Below, one piece after another: positions 51,273 to 58,937 of a stretch of DNA of 64,000 nt. The notes beneath the pieces were generated by a model. It had not been told where the DNA came from and ran no database searches. It was given only the letters and a program-made list of their open reading frames with translations. Position 1 is the first letter of the stretch. Every line of letters starts with the position of its first letter. The stretch is from Betaproteobacteria bacterium UBA5216 (GTDB taxonomy: Bacteria > Pseudomonadota > Gammaproteobacteria > Burkholderiales > SG8-41), in NCBI GenBank assembly GCA_002412495.1, contig DHVE01000028.1:18007-82006 (forward strand), in the 5' to 3' direction. Both the position numbers and the translations under genes were made by a program.

Positions 51273-51812
51273 TTAACGGATGAACCGTTCAACGTAGTTT
51301 TCGCCCAGCCCAACCGACGTGTAGTGCGCGCGTGCCTTGTCGAGCCGCGTGAACACATCGTCGTAGCCAGTGGATACGCCCTGTGGATCAACATACATCA
51401 GACTGCCCGTCACCTGAAACAGCGTGATCATTTCGTTGCAGCCTTCGGGCACCACCAGTGTGTGGGTCTCGCCCGGCGGCTCGTAAATGTAACTACCTTC
51501 CTCGGCCACCCAGTCGTGCTCCAGGTACAGCCAGCGCCCCTTGAACACCCACGCATGCACGCCGCCCGAGTGGCGATGGCGCGCGATCATACCCGCCTTG
51601 GTAACGCGCATTACGTGCGTGTACTGGCCTTGCGTGACATTAAATTGCAGCGGACGCACCGCGATGTGAGCCGTCAGCGGCACCCATACGCGCGGATCAT
51701 TCTGGCTCATCGCGTCGTGTATGACCATGTCGGGCCGCATGTCGCGCGGTTGCGGCTTTTGGTACGGGATGCGCTCGGGATCGGCTACGCCTTGCGCGAG
51801 TGGTTTGTTCAA
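51273..51812 (-). CDS. 2,4'-dihydroxyacetophenone dioxygenase-like cupin
   Basis: A 179-residue cupin. The likely start is a TTG at 51812, since AAGGAGA lies at ideal distance (AAGGAGACACCATTG) and the sequence upstream shows no homology. The cupin core has GMIARHRHSGGVHAWVFKGRW, with three His in an HxHSGGVH motif, then EEGSYIYEPPGETHTLVVP carrying a further metal-binding Glu and His. TRLDKARAHYTSVGLGENYVERFIR gives the family's end (partly quoted: HYTSVGLGENYV). This group contains the dioxygenase that cleaves the C-C bond of 2,4'-dihydroxyacetophenone, and ARO-like homologues of unknown role. It lies between the lyase and the lactonase gene, 42 and 38 bases away. Confidence 0.83.
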   Translation of the reverse strand: MNKPLAQGVADPERIPYQKPQPRDMRPDMVIHDAMSQNDPRVWVPLTAHIAVRPLQFNVTQGQYTHVMRVTKAGMIARHRHSGGVHAWVFKGRWLYLEHDWVAEEGSYIYEPPGETHTLVVPEGCNEMITLFQVTGSLMYVDPQGVSTGYDDVFTRLDKARAHYTSVGLGENYVERFIR

Positions 51813-51850
51813 TGGTGTCTCCTTGAGAAGCTGTGATCGGCAGCCCGGTT

Positions 51851-52771
51851 TTACCCCGGAATCTCGCCGCGGGTCTTCGTTTGAATGCGGTAAACGCTGG
51901 TGCGCGCCGTCACAAAAAGCACACTGCCATCCTCGCCCCACGCCAGATTGGCGGGCAGTTCCGGCAAAATCAGGCGGCCCAGAAAAGTGCCGTCGGCGCG
52001 GCATACCCACACGCCGCCCGGCCCCGTGCAAAACACATTGCCCCGCACATCCACCTTCAGGCCATCTGGCACGCCGGGGTCGCTTGAGGCCATATCCAGC
52101 AGCACGCGGCTATTGGTCAGGCTGCCGTCCGCGCGCACATCAAAGGCGCGGATGTGCTTGCGCGCGGAATCATCGATATACAGTATCGACTCATCGGGCG
52201 AGAACGCCAGTCCGTTCGGCAACGCGATATCGTCCACCAGTAATTGCAGGGCGCCATCGGGCGCGATGCGATACACGCCGTTGCACGATTGTTCCTTGCC
52301 GGGAATCGGCGCGTCCCACCAGCCCTCCGGCCGCACCGAACCCGGCGCGGCGCCGCGTACCGCGTACGGCGGATCGGTAAAATAAATCGCGCCATTGGAA
52401 TAGGTGACAATATCATTCGGGCTGTTCAGCGGCTTGCCCTGAAAACCGGCCATCACGACCGTGCGCGCGCCGTTGTCGGCGAACCGCGCGACATCACGTC
52501 CGCCGTGCCCCGCCGCCAGCACGTTGCCCTCACGATCCAGCGTAAGACCATTCGAGCAGCCGGTGGCGAACGTGGTGAGTTCCGGGCCTTCCGGCAAGCG
52601 GCGCCACCGAACGATGCGTTTGTTGGGAATGTCACTGAACAGCAGCGCGTTTTCCCGTTTGCGCCACACCGGCCCCTCGGTAAAAATCAGTCCGCCCGCG
52701 ATGCGTTCGATGAGCGCATCGGACGCAATCAACTCATGCAGACCCGGATTTTTCACTTCAAACGACAGCAT
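51851..52771 (-). CDS. SMP-30/gluconolactonase-family lactonase
   Basis: A 306-residue six-bladed beta-propeller of the SMP-30/LRE family. The metal-site Glu is in GGLIFTEGPVWRKRENALLFSD (residues 26-47, quoted as FTEGPVWRKRENALLFSD). The segments ATGCSNGLTLDREGNVLAAG, LNSPNDIVTYSNGAIYFTDPPY with its metal-site Asn, and LPNGLAFSPDESILYIDDSA with the catalytic Asp region are all present. It should open a lactone in the presence of a divalent metal. AATCAAGGAGTCGCC precedes the ATG. It is second in the seven-gene minus-strand operon. Confidence 0.92.
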   Translation of the reverse strand: MLSFEVKNPGLHELIASDALIERIAGGLIFTEGPVWRKRENALLFSDIPNKRIVRWRRLPEGPELTTFATGCSNGLTLDREGNVLAAGHGGRDVARFADNGARTVVMAGFQGKPLNSPNDIVTYSNGAIYFTDPPYAVRGAAPGSVRPEGWWDAPIPGKEQSCNGVYRIAPDGALQLLVDDIALPNGLAFSPDESILYIDDSARKHIRAFDVRADGSLTNSRVLLDMASSDPGVPDGLKVDVRGNVFCTGPGGVWVCRADGTFLGRLILPELPANLAWGEDGSVLFVTARTSVYRIQTKTRGEIPG

Positions 52772-52829
52772 GGCGACTCCTTGATTAAACGGCTTCGGCT
52801 CACGTTGATTCGCGCGGATTCACATTGAC

Positions 52830-53828
52830 TCACTTGGACACCGGCAGTCCCGCCGCCTTGATTACGCCTGACCAGCGCTCCGATTCGGCGCGCATGTACG
52901 CGGTCAGTTCCGCCGGCGTGGTGGACTGCGGCTCCTGCCCCTGATCTGACAGCCGCTTGGCGAACGGCGGATCGGCCAGCATTTTTTGCAACTCGCCGTT
53001 GACTTTGGACAGGATGGCGACCGACACGCCGCGCGGCGCCACCAGCGCATACCAGGTGATGCACTGAAAGCCCGGTATGGTTTCCGCCATTGTCGGCACC
53101 TCGGGCGCGGCCGGCGAGCGTTTCGTACCCGCATGCGCCAGCGCGCGCAGTTTGCCCGCCTTGGCCAGCGGCCACACGGCTGGCATGCTGTTGAACATGA
53201 ACTGCACCTGCCCGCCCACCACGTCGTTCACAGCCAGCGACGTACCTTTATACGGAACATGCAGAAAACTCACTTTCGCCATCACCTTGAGCATTTCGCA
53301 ACCCAGGTGATTGGATGTGCCGGTGCCGGGCGACGCGCAATTGAGTTGCCCTGGTTTTGCGCGCGCCAGCGCCACCAGTTCTTCCACGTTGGTGGCAGGC
53401 ACGCCCGGATGGCTGACCAGCATCTGCGGACTGACCACCACCAGCGACACCGGCGCGAAATCGCGCGCCGAGTCGTACGGTGCCTTGGTCAGCATCGGCG
53501 TGATAATCAGGCCCGCCGACGTGGACATCAGCAGCGTGTAGCCGTCGGGCGCCGCACGTGCCGTCAACTCGTGCCCGATCATACCGCTGGCGCCCGCCCG
53601 GTTATCCACCACCACCTGATGTCCCCAGCTTTCGGCGAAGCGCTGCGCCACCATCCGCGCCACGGTGTCGGTTGCGCTACCCGCGAGATTTGGCACGATC
53701 ATGCGCACCGGGCGTGACGGATACGGTTGCGCAAACAGCCCGCCGGCAAACAGCACCAGCGCAATCGCGCCCAGCGTCATCAACTCGTGCAATCCGGGCA
53801 AACGTCCCTGAAAGGTATGTGGACACAT
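52830..53828 (-). CDS. Bug/TctC-family solute receptor, operon head
   Basis: A 332-residue receptor. The signal peptide is long (MCPHTFQGRLPGLHELMTLG and onward), cut near LFAQPYPS. It has VRMIVPNLAGSATDTVARMV, in which Asn-Leu replaces the second half of the usual PPGG, VVVDNRAGASGMIGHELTA, APDGYTLLMSTSAGL and FLHVPYKGTSLAVNDVVGGQVQFMF. It opens the minus-strand operon running down to 46704. The 208 bases between it and the plus-strand aldolase gene (54037) form a shared divergent promoter region. Confidence 0.92.
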   Translation of the reverse strand: MCPHTFQGRLPGLHELMTLGAIALVLFAGGLFAQPYPSRPVRMIVPNLAGSATDTVARMVAQRFAESWGHQVVVDNRAGASGMIGHELTARAAPDGYTLLMSTSAGLIITPMLTKAPYDSARDFAPVSLVVVSPQMLVSHPGVPATNVEELVALARAKPGQLNCASPGTGTSNHLGCEMLKVMAKVSFLHVPYKGTSLAVNDVVGGQVQFMFNSMPAVWPLAKAGKLRALAHAGTKRSPAAPEVPTMAETIPGFQCITWYALVAPRGVSVAILSKVNGELQKMLADPPFAKRLSDQGQEPQSTTPAELTAYMRAESERWSGVIKAAGLPVSK

Positions 53829-54036
53829 ATTGTGCGCGCCTCCGTTGTCACACGCCCGAGCCGGTTCGCCGCTCAGACAATCACTAACATGGAATCTGAT
53901 GGCAATTTATGCCGCGCTGGCACAACGGTCAACCGTGTAATCCCAAAACCGACGCGCCGCGCGCGGGCCGTGCATCCGCGCTGTAAAATCGCCACTGGCC
54001 TGATTCCGCTCAACATTCTCATTCAAGGAAACCCCC

Positions 54037-54840
54037 ATGCGCATCAATCGTATTAAAAAGCTCTGGCGTGAAGGCAAACCGGCGGTCGGCGGGTGGCTGT
54101 CCATTCCTCATTGCTTTCAGGCCGAGGTCATGGCGCATACCGGGCTCGACTGGTTGTGCATCGACATGCAGCACGGCTGCATCGATTACTCGGACACCGT
54201 GCCGATGCTCACCGCGATTTCCACCACCAACGTGACACCCTTCGTACGCGTGCCCTGGAACGAACCCGCCATGATCATGAAGGTGCTGGATGCCGGCGCG
54301 TACGGCGTGATCGTTCCGATGGTCAGCAACCGCAAAGAAGCCGAACAAGCCGTCGCCGCCTGCCGTTATCCCCCGGTGGGCATGCGAAGCAACGGGCCGA
54401 ACCGCGTAATGCAATATGCCGGCGCCGATTATCAGAAACACGCCAACGATGAAGTTGCGTGCGTGGTGATGATCGAAACACCCGAGGGCATCGAAAAAAT
54501 GGACGAAATTATTTCCACGCCGGGCGTCGATGCGGCCTACATCGGCCCGACCGACCTCGCGCTGGCGCTGGGCCTGGCCCCGGTGATGGATAACGACGAA
54601 CCGAAGCACATCGCCACCGTCAACCGCATTCTCGAAACCTGCAAGCGGCACAATAAAATCGCCGGCATGCACACCTCGAGCTCAAAATTCACGCAGCGCT
54701 ACCTGGATCAGGGCTTCAAGATGGTGATGCTCGGCACCGACCGCGTGGCCATGTCGAATTACATGAAAGCCGAAGTTGGCCGGCTGACCGGCTGGACGCC
54801 GCTGGTGCCGGTGGGCGCGCCGGACAAGGGCGGGTACTGA
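54037..54840 (+). CDS. HpcH/HpaI-type class II aldolase
   Basis: A 267-residue metal-dependent aldolase. The catalytic His is in DWLCIDMQHGCIDYSD (about residue 46), the Arg and phosphate-like contacts in VRVPWNEPAMIMKVLDAGAYGVIVPMV (here VRVPWNEPAMIMKVLDAG), the metal-binding Glu in VVMIETPEGI and the metal-binding Asp in YIGPTDLALALG. These enzymes split 4-hydroxy-2-keto acids to pyruvate plus an aldehyde. AAGGAAACCCCC precedes the ATG. It is transcribed away from the receptor-lactonase-cupin-lyase operon, so it may finish that pathway. It ends 5 bases before the stop of convergent nhaR. Confidence 0.93.
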   Translation: MRINRIKKLWREGKPAVGGWLSIPHCFQAEVMAHTGLDWLCIDMQHGCIDYSDTVPMLTAISTTNVTPFVRVPWNEPAMIMKVLDAGAYGVIVPMVSNRKEAEQAVAACRYPPVGMRSNGPNRVMQYAGADYQKHANDEVACVVMIETPEGIEKMDEIISTPGVDAAYIGPTDLALALGLAPVMDNDEPKHIATVNRILETCKRHNKIAGMHTSSSKFTQRYLDQGFKMVMLGTDRVAMSNYMKAEVGRLTGWTPLVPVGAPDKGGY

Positions 54841-54845
54841 TCGGT

Positions 54846-55778
54846 TCAAGTCGCGGCCCCCTTGCCGCGCCTGCCATTGATCGAAAACACTTCCCGCGCG
54901 GCGGTTTGACAAACCGCAATCGTCGCGGGATGCCGGATACGACGTTCGGTGGTAATCGCGTAAATCTCCTCTCTTACGGCGTCGATGCGCCCCACCACGC
55001 CCACGCCATGCTGCTTGCAAACATAGCTGGCGATGGCGCTGGGAGCCGCAAACAGTCCCGCGCCGCTTTGTCCAAACGCCTTCATCAGCGCGCCGTCGTC
55101 GAACTCACCCACCACGCGCGGCGCAACCCCCGCTGAGTCAAACCACCGCTCGAGCGCCGGCCGCATGGCGACCCCCTCGCCCGGGAAAAGAAAGGGGGCA
55201 TCATCGAGACACTTCGGGAAATCGCCCTTCAGCGACTTTATCAGCGCGCGCACCCCGAATACCGTGAGATCGCTCGTACCAAGCAGATGGTTGTACGCCT
55301 TTACCCTGACATCGGCGGGCATCTGGCGATCCGCGATAACCATGTCAAGCCGGTGTACCGACAGTTCCGCCAACAGCGACGCCAAGCGGCCTTCGCGGCA
55401 GATCACCCGCATTGGCTCTTCAAGACGCAGTAACGGCTCGACAACGTGGTAGGCAATCGATTTGGGAACCGAGTCAGATATCCCTATGCGAAACGGAAAA
55501 GCGTTCACCACTTTTTTGTCCCGCAGCGCCTCGACCAGTTCGTCGCCAAGACTGAAAATCTCTTCGGCGTAGCCGAGTATCCGGCGGCCCGCGTCGGTGA
55601 TTTCGATGCCTCTTCCCGCCCGCCGGAAAAGCTCCGCGCCCAGCGAATTCTGGAATTCAGTCAACTGCCCGCTGATCGACTGTGGCGTGACATGCAGCTG
55701 CTCACTGGCGCGAATGATGCTGCCCGCCTTGGCCACCGTCCAGAAATAACGCAAATGCTTGTAGTTTAATGATGCCAT
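54846..55778 (-). CDS. nhaR: LysR-family regulator NhaR
   Basis: A 310-residue LysR-type regulator. The N-terminal helix-turn-helix begins LNYKHLRYFWTVAKAGSI (residues 4-21) and is continued by ASEQLHVTPQSISGQLTEFQ and LFRRAGRGIEITDAGR, the exact NhaR pattern. The effector domain has FPFRIGISDSVPKSIAYHVVE, DMVIADRQMP and FLFPGEGVAMRPALERWFD. NhaR activates sodium/proton antiporter and osmotic or surface genes in response to sodium in E. coli; no nhaA is in the window. Its promoter faces the small membrane-protein gene at 55976, so it may control the stress genes that follow. It is not obviously tied to the aldolase. Confidence 0.93.
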   Translation of the reverse strand: MASLNYKHLRYFWTVAKAGSIIRASEQLHVTPQSISGQLTEFQNSLGAELFRRAGRGIEITDAGRRILGYAEEIFSLGDELVEALRDKKVVNAFPFRIGISDSVPKSIAYHVVEPLLRLEEPMRVICREGRLASLLAELSVHRLDMVIADRQMPADVRVKAYNHLLGTSDLTVFGVRALIKSLKGDFPKCLDDAPFLFPGEGVAMRPALERWFDSAGVAPRVVGEFDDGALMKAFGQSGAGLFAAPSAIASYVCKQHGVGVVGRIDAVREEIYAITTERRIRHPATIAVCQTAAREVFSINGRRGKGAAT

Positions 55779-55975
55779 GTATCAAATCATCGAGAAAATG
55801 GATTAATAGGTTAATTATATTCGATTTGTTAGATGTCTCCAGCTTTCCTACACTGGCGCCTGATTGCATTGCAACCGGCCTGAACGGAGACTCACATGCC
55901 ATTTGAAATTCCTGCCCTGCGCGGTTACCGCGCCGCCTGTGTGCAGGCGCAGGCTTGTCATCGCGGTAGGCTTTC

Positions 55976-56140
55976 ATGAACGCCCCGCAAAAAGCGGTTC
56001 TGTTGATTGGCACGCTTGCCCTGCTGTTCGTGCTGCTTTTCATGGACGGCATGAATCACGACGGGATCGGCGCGGTGGCTGCCGGCGGTGTGATCGCGGT
56101 GACAACCGGCATCTACCTGCTGCGCGATGCAGATTCGTAG
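55976..56140 (+). CDS. 54-residue two-helix membrane protein
   Basis: A short open frame with ATG at 55976 and a GGTAGG ribosome binding site. It starts MNAPQKAVLLIGTLALLFVL, has one membrane helix at about residues 8-22, a polar turn (MDGMNHDGIG) at 23-32 and a second helix at 33-49, then ends LLRDADS. The hydrophobic pattern and third-base GC bias support it. I know no family. It lies 58 bases before the aeRF1-like gene and is divergent from nhaR, so it is probably the first gene of the stress operon. Confidence 0.6.
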   Translation: MNAPQKAVLLIGTLALLFVLLFMDGMNHDGIGAVAAGGVIAVTTGIYLLRDADS

Positions 56141-56198
56141 CCCGGCCGTGTCCAACAACCCATTCCCATCCGGAAAATCCTCGCCAGGAGGAACATCA

Positions 56199-57335
56199 AT
56201 GAAATCACTAACCACGATGGAAGAATTGCGAAACAATATCTTCACGCTGGCTTGTGTCGAGGAATCAGTAACGCCTTTCGTCAGTTGTTACCTGAATCTT
56301 GAAAAAGGCGATGGCTGCGGCATCAAGACGCTGGATGACCGTTTACCCGCCCTTCGTAGCACTATTACCGGAGAGGCACTGAGCCACTTCGACGCGGCGA
56401 TACAGTCCATCAAGGCCTATCTGGCCAGCCAGCTAATGCCGGATGCCAAGGGCGTGGCGATTTTCTGCCGCCACTACAGTACCGGCCGCTTTTTGTTGCC
56501 GATGCAATTTGCCGCCCCTTTGCCGGACTGGATCGCGGTCTATGACACGCCCCATCTCTTTCATCTCATGGCGATGAAAGACAACTATCACCGTTATGTG
56601 GTCTTGATGGCCACCCGGAACTGGGTACGCATACTCGAAGTCAATCTCGGCGCCGCAACTGTCCAGACCTGGACCAGACACCCCGGGTTGCGCGAGCGTG
56701 TCGGGCGGGAAATCACCAAGGAACACTACGAAAGCCGCAACCGCGCGCACACCTCGCGTTTTCTCAAAGAGCAAATTGAGCTGCTCGGCGACCTCATGAA
56801 AGCGGGGAAACACACACACTTGATTCTCGCAGGTGACCCGCGGCTGACCGGCGAAATTCGGCAAGCGCTACCCAAATCCGTGGCCGCCAAGTTAATCGAC
56901 ACCATTCCGGCCGCCAGTCGCGACGCAGAAAGCGATGTCGTAACCGCCACCCTGTCGGCCTTTGTCGATTGGGAAGAGCAGGAATCCCAGGCCGTTGCTG
57001 CACGCTTCGTCAAGGGCATACGCACACAGGGGCGTGCCGTGGCAGGCGCAGCAGCTTGTCTTGAAGCGCTGCGTCAGCGGCGCGCGGATACCGTGCTGCT
57101 GGCGCAGGGCGTCTCGGCACGACCCGGTTGGCTTTGCTCTGCTTGTTACGCGATTCGTATCACGCCTCATGCGCCGGACAGTTGCCCGGCGTGCGGCGAA
57201 AAGTCTCTGCGCCAAATCGACCCCGTAGCCGAAATCACGCGGCTTGCCGGACAACAAGAGTGCCCCATCGAGGTGGTCGAACACTGCGATCCGCTCATGG
57301 CTCTGGGCGGCATCGGCTGTCTGCTGCGGTTTTAA
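56199..57335 (+). CDS. bacterial aeRF1-like (baeRF/Balon-type) ribosome-associated protein
   Basis: A 378-residue homologue of archaeo-eukaryotic release factor 1. AGGAGG at 56186 places the start at 56199 (MKSLTTMEELRNN). The N-terminal part has VTPFVSCYLNLEKGDG, typical of baeRF proteins; a middle Rossmann-like/RNase H-like domain has YVVLMATRNWVRILEVNLG and KHTHLILAGDPRLTGEIRQAL. The C-terminal eRF1/Pelota domain 3 reads RRADTVLLAQG, a zinc ribbon with CSAC (Cys313, Cys316) and CPAC (Cys329, Cys332), and the end GGIGCLLRF matching the eRF1 'GGIGA.LRY'. No GGQ peptide-release motif is visible. Balon, a known hibernation factor of this family, binds the ribosomal A site. A short HPF gene follows. 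Confidence 0.82.
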   Translation: MKSLTTMEELRNNIFTLACVEESVTPFVSCYLNLEKGDGCGIKTLDDRLPALRSTITGEALSHFDAAIQSIKAYLASQLMPDAKGVAIFCRHYSTGRFLLPMQFAAPLPDWIAVYDTPHLFHLMAMKDNYHRYVVLMATRNWVRILEVNLGAATVQTWTRHPGLRERVGREITKEHYESRNRAHTSRFLKEQIELLGDLMKAGKHTHLILAGDPRLTGEIRQALPKSVAAKLIDTIPAASRDAESDVVTATLSAFVDWEEQESQAVAARFVKGIRTQGRAVAGAAACLEALRQRRADTVLLAQGVSARPGWLCSACYAIRITPHAPDSCPACGEKSLRQIDPVAEITRLAGQQECPIEVVEHCDPLMALGGIGCLLRF

Positions 57336-57429
57336 CATGGGTCATCCAAGTAACAAATAGCGTCACCTTGACTGCATTTACTCACTTACACACCACCACC
57401 CCCGCAATACACCATAAAGGAGATTCATC

Positions 57430-57795
57430 ATGCAAATAGGCGTGCAAACCAGAGGATTCGACCTCACTGAGGCATTACGCAACTATTGCGAGAGGCGAAT
57501 GCGTTTCGCCCTGGGATCATCCAGCGCGAGGGTTCGAAGCGCGCTGGTGCGCCTGACCGACGAAAATGGACCCAAGGGAGGCATCGATAAACGCTGTTCG
57601 ATCCGGGTAGTGCTGCACGAAGCACCCATGGTCGTCGTCACGCAAGACGATAGCGACATTTATATAGCGGTAGACCGTGCCGCAGACCGGATTTCACGCA
57701 CGATATCGCGGCGGCTTGGTCGCACATGGGCGGCACGCCGCCCCCCTCTGCGAGGGCGGAATGACAGCAGCGAGTTTGAGCAGGGCACCTATTGA
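57430..57795 (+). CDS. hpf: short ribosome hibernation-promoting factor (HPF/RaiA family)
   Basis: A 121-residue HPF-like protein with AAAGGAGATTCATC before the ATG. The beta-alpha-beta-beta-beta-alpha fold is visible in MQIGVQTRGFDLTEALRNYCERRM, quoted as QTRGFDLTEALRNYCERRM, then VRLTDENGPKGGIDKRCSIRV and VVVTQDDSDIYIAVDRAADRI. It has no long-HPF dimerisation domain. The tail TWAARRPPLRGRNDSSEFEQ is unusual; its DNA contains the perfect GGGCGGC/GCCGCCC hairpin at 57732-57747. Such proteins bind the 30S decoding centre in resting cells. Its place 94 bases after the aeRF1-like gene supports a joint hibernation role. Confidence 0.88.
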   Translation: MQIGVQTRGFDLTEALRNYCERRMRFALGSSSARVRSALVRLTDENGPKGGIDKRCSIRVVLHEAPMVVVTQDDSDIYIAVDRAADRISRTISRRLGRTWAARRPPLRGRNDSSEFEQGTY

Positions 57796-57923
57796 CTGTG
57801 CGTTCAGTGGCGGAAAGGGGCGATCGGCAAATGCCGGTTGCCCTCTACCAGCGAAAGGCAAGGGACTGCGGCTTACCCATTCCCGCGTCTCAACGGGCAG
57901 ATGACTAAGCAGGGAGAAAAATA

Positions 57924-58916
57924 ATGGAATCCATAGGAACCTGGTATTGGTACACCGGATTTGCGATTTTCGTGATCGTGGCGATCGTCGTCGATCTGCT
58001 GGTGCTGGAGTCAAAAGGCGCGGCAAAGGTTTCGTTCAAGGAAGCACTGAACTGGTCGATCGTATGGATCGTGCTTTCGTTCATCTTCAATGCACTGCTA
58101 TGGTGGTATCTCGACGACAAGCTGGGACGGGAGGTCGCCAATGCCAAGGCTGCGGAGTTTTTCACCGGTTATTTGATCGAGAAATCCCTCGCGGTGGACA
58201 ACATCTTTGTGTTCCTGATGCTGTTTACGTTCTTCGGCGTCCAACCGCAATACCAGCGCAAGGTGCTCATCCTGGGCGTCATACTCGCGATCGTGCTGCG
58301 CGCGATCATGATCCTGATCGGCGCATGGTTGATCGCCAAGTTTCACTGGATCCTCTATTTGTTCGGAGCGATCCTGTTGATTACCGGCGTGAAAATGCTG
58401 CTGATGGCGGAAGCCGATCCGGATATCAACAAGAATCCAATCCTCCGCTTCATCCGCCGCCACATCCCCGTCACCAACGAATACCATGGTGAAAAATTCT
58501 CCATCCTCAAGGATGGCAAGCGCTGGTTCACGCCGTTGTTCGTGGTCATGATCATGATAGGCATCACCGATGTAATCTTCGCGGTGGACAGCATCCCGGC
58601 GATCTTTGCGATTACGCTCGACCCATTCATCGTGCTGACATCCAACGTATTTGCGATTCTGGGGCTGCGCGCCATGTATTTCATGCTGGCGGATCTGGCG
58701 GATCGCTTCCATCTGCTCAAATATGGACTGGCGTTCATCCTGGTATTCATCGGAATCAAGATGCTGCTGCTCGACGTATACAAGATTCCCATCGGGTTCG
58801 CCTTGTCGGTCGTGGGCGTCGTGCTGGTGATTTCCGTCGTGGGCAGCCTGTGGGTGACGCGTCCCGGCACATCTTCCACGCTCGCGCCACACAAGGATAA
58901 GGGCGAGTCGACCTGA
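57924..58916 (+). CDS. TerC/Alx-family membrane protein 1
   Basis: A 330-residue integral membrane protein with about nine helices. TerC marks are TGYLIEKSLAVDNIFVFLMLF (here GYLIEKSLAVDNIFVFLMLF), with conserved Glu, Lys, Asp and Asn, and in the second half IGITDVIFAVDSIPAIFAI and LTSNVFAILGLRAMYFMLADL. The cytoplasmic loop HIPVTNEYHGEKFSILKDGK is as in E. coli Alx. Alx-type proteins export or tune manganese and help membrane-protein folding. CAGGGAGAAAAATA is the ribosome binding site. I looked for the yybP-ykoY manganese riboswitch upstream (57796-57923) and did not recognise it. A paralogue follows after 21 bases. Confidence 0.94.
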   Translation: MESIGTWYWYTGFAIFVIVAIVVDLLVLESKGAAKVSFKEALNWSIVWIVLSFIFNALLWWYLDDKLGREVANAKAAEFFTGYLIEKSLAVDNIFVFLMLFTFFGVQPQYQRKVLILGVILAIVLRAIMILIGAWLIAKFHWILYLFGAILLITGVKMLLMAEADPDINKNPILRFIRRHIPVTNEYHGEKFSILKDGKRWFTPLFVVMIMIGITDVIFAVDSIPAIFAITLDPFIVLTSNVFAILGLRAMYFMLADLADRFHLLKYGLAFILVFIGIKMLLLDVYKIPIGFALSVVGVVLVISVVGSLWVTRPGTSSTLAPHKDKGEST

Positions 58917-58937
58917 TTCACGGACGGCAAGACGAAC

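Noticed and set aside
57796..57923. yybP-ykoY manganese riboswitch before the first TerC gene
   Set aside because: TerC/Alx genes can have one, but I could not match the conserved segments of that riboswitch in these 128 bases.
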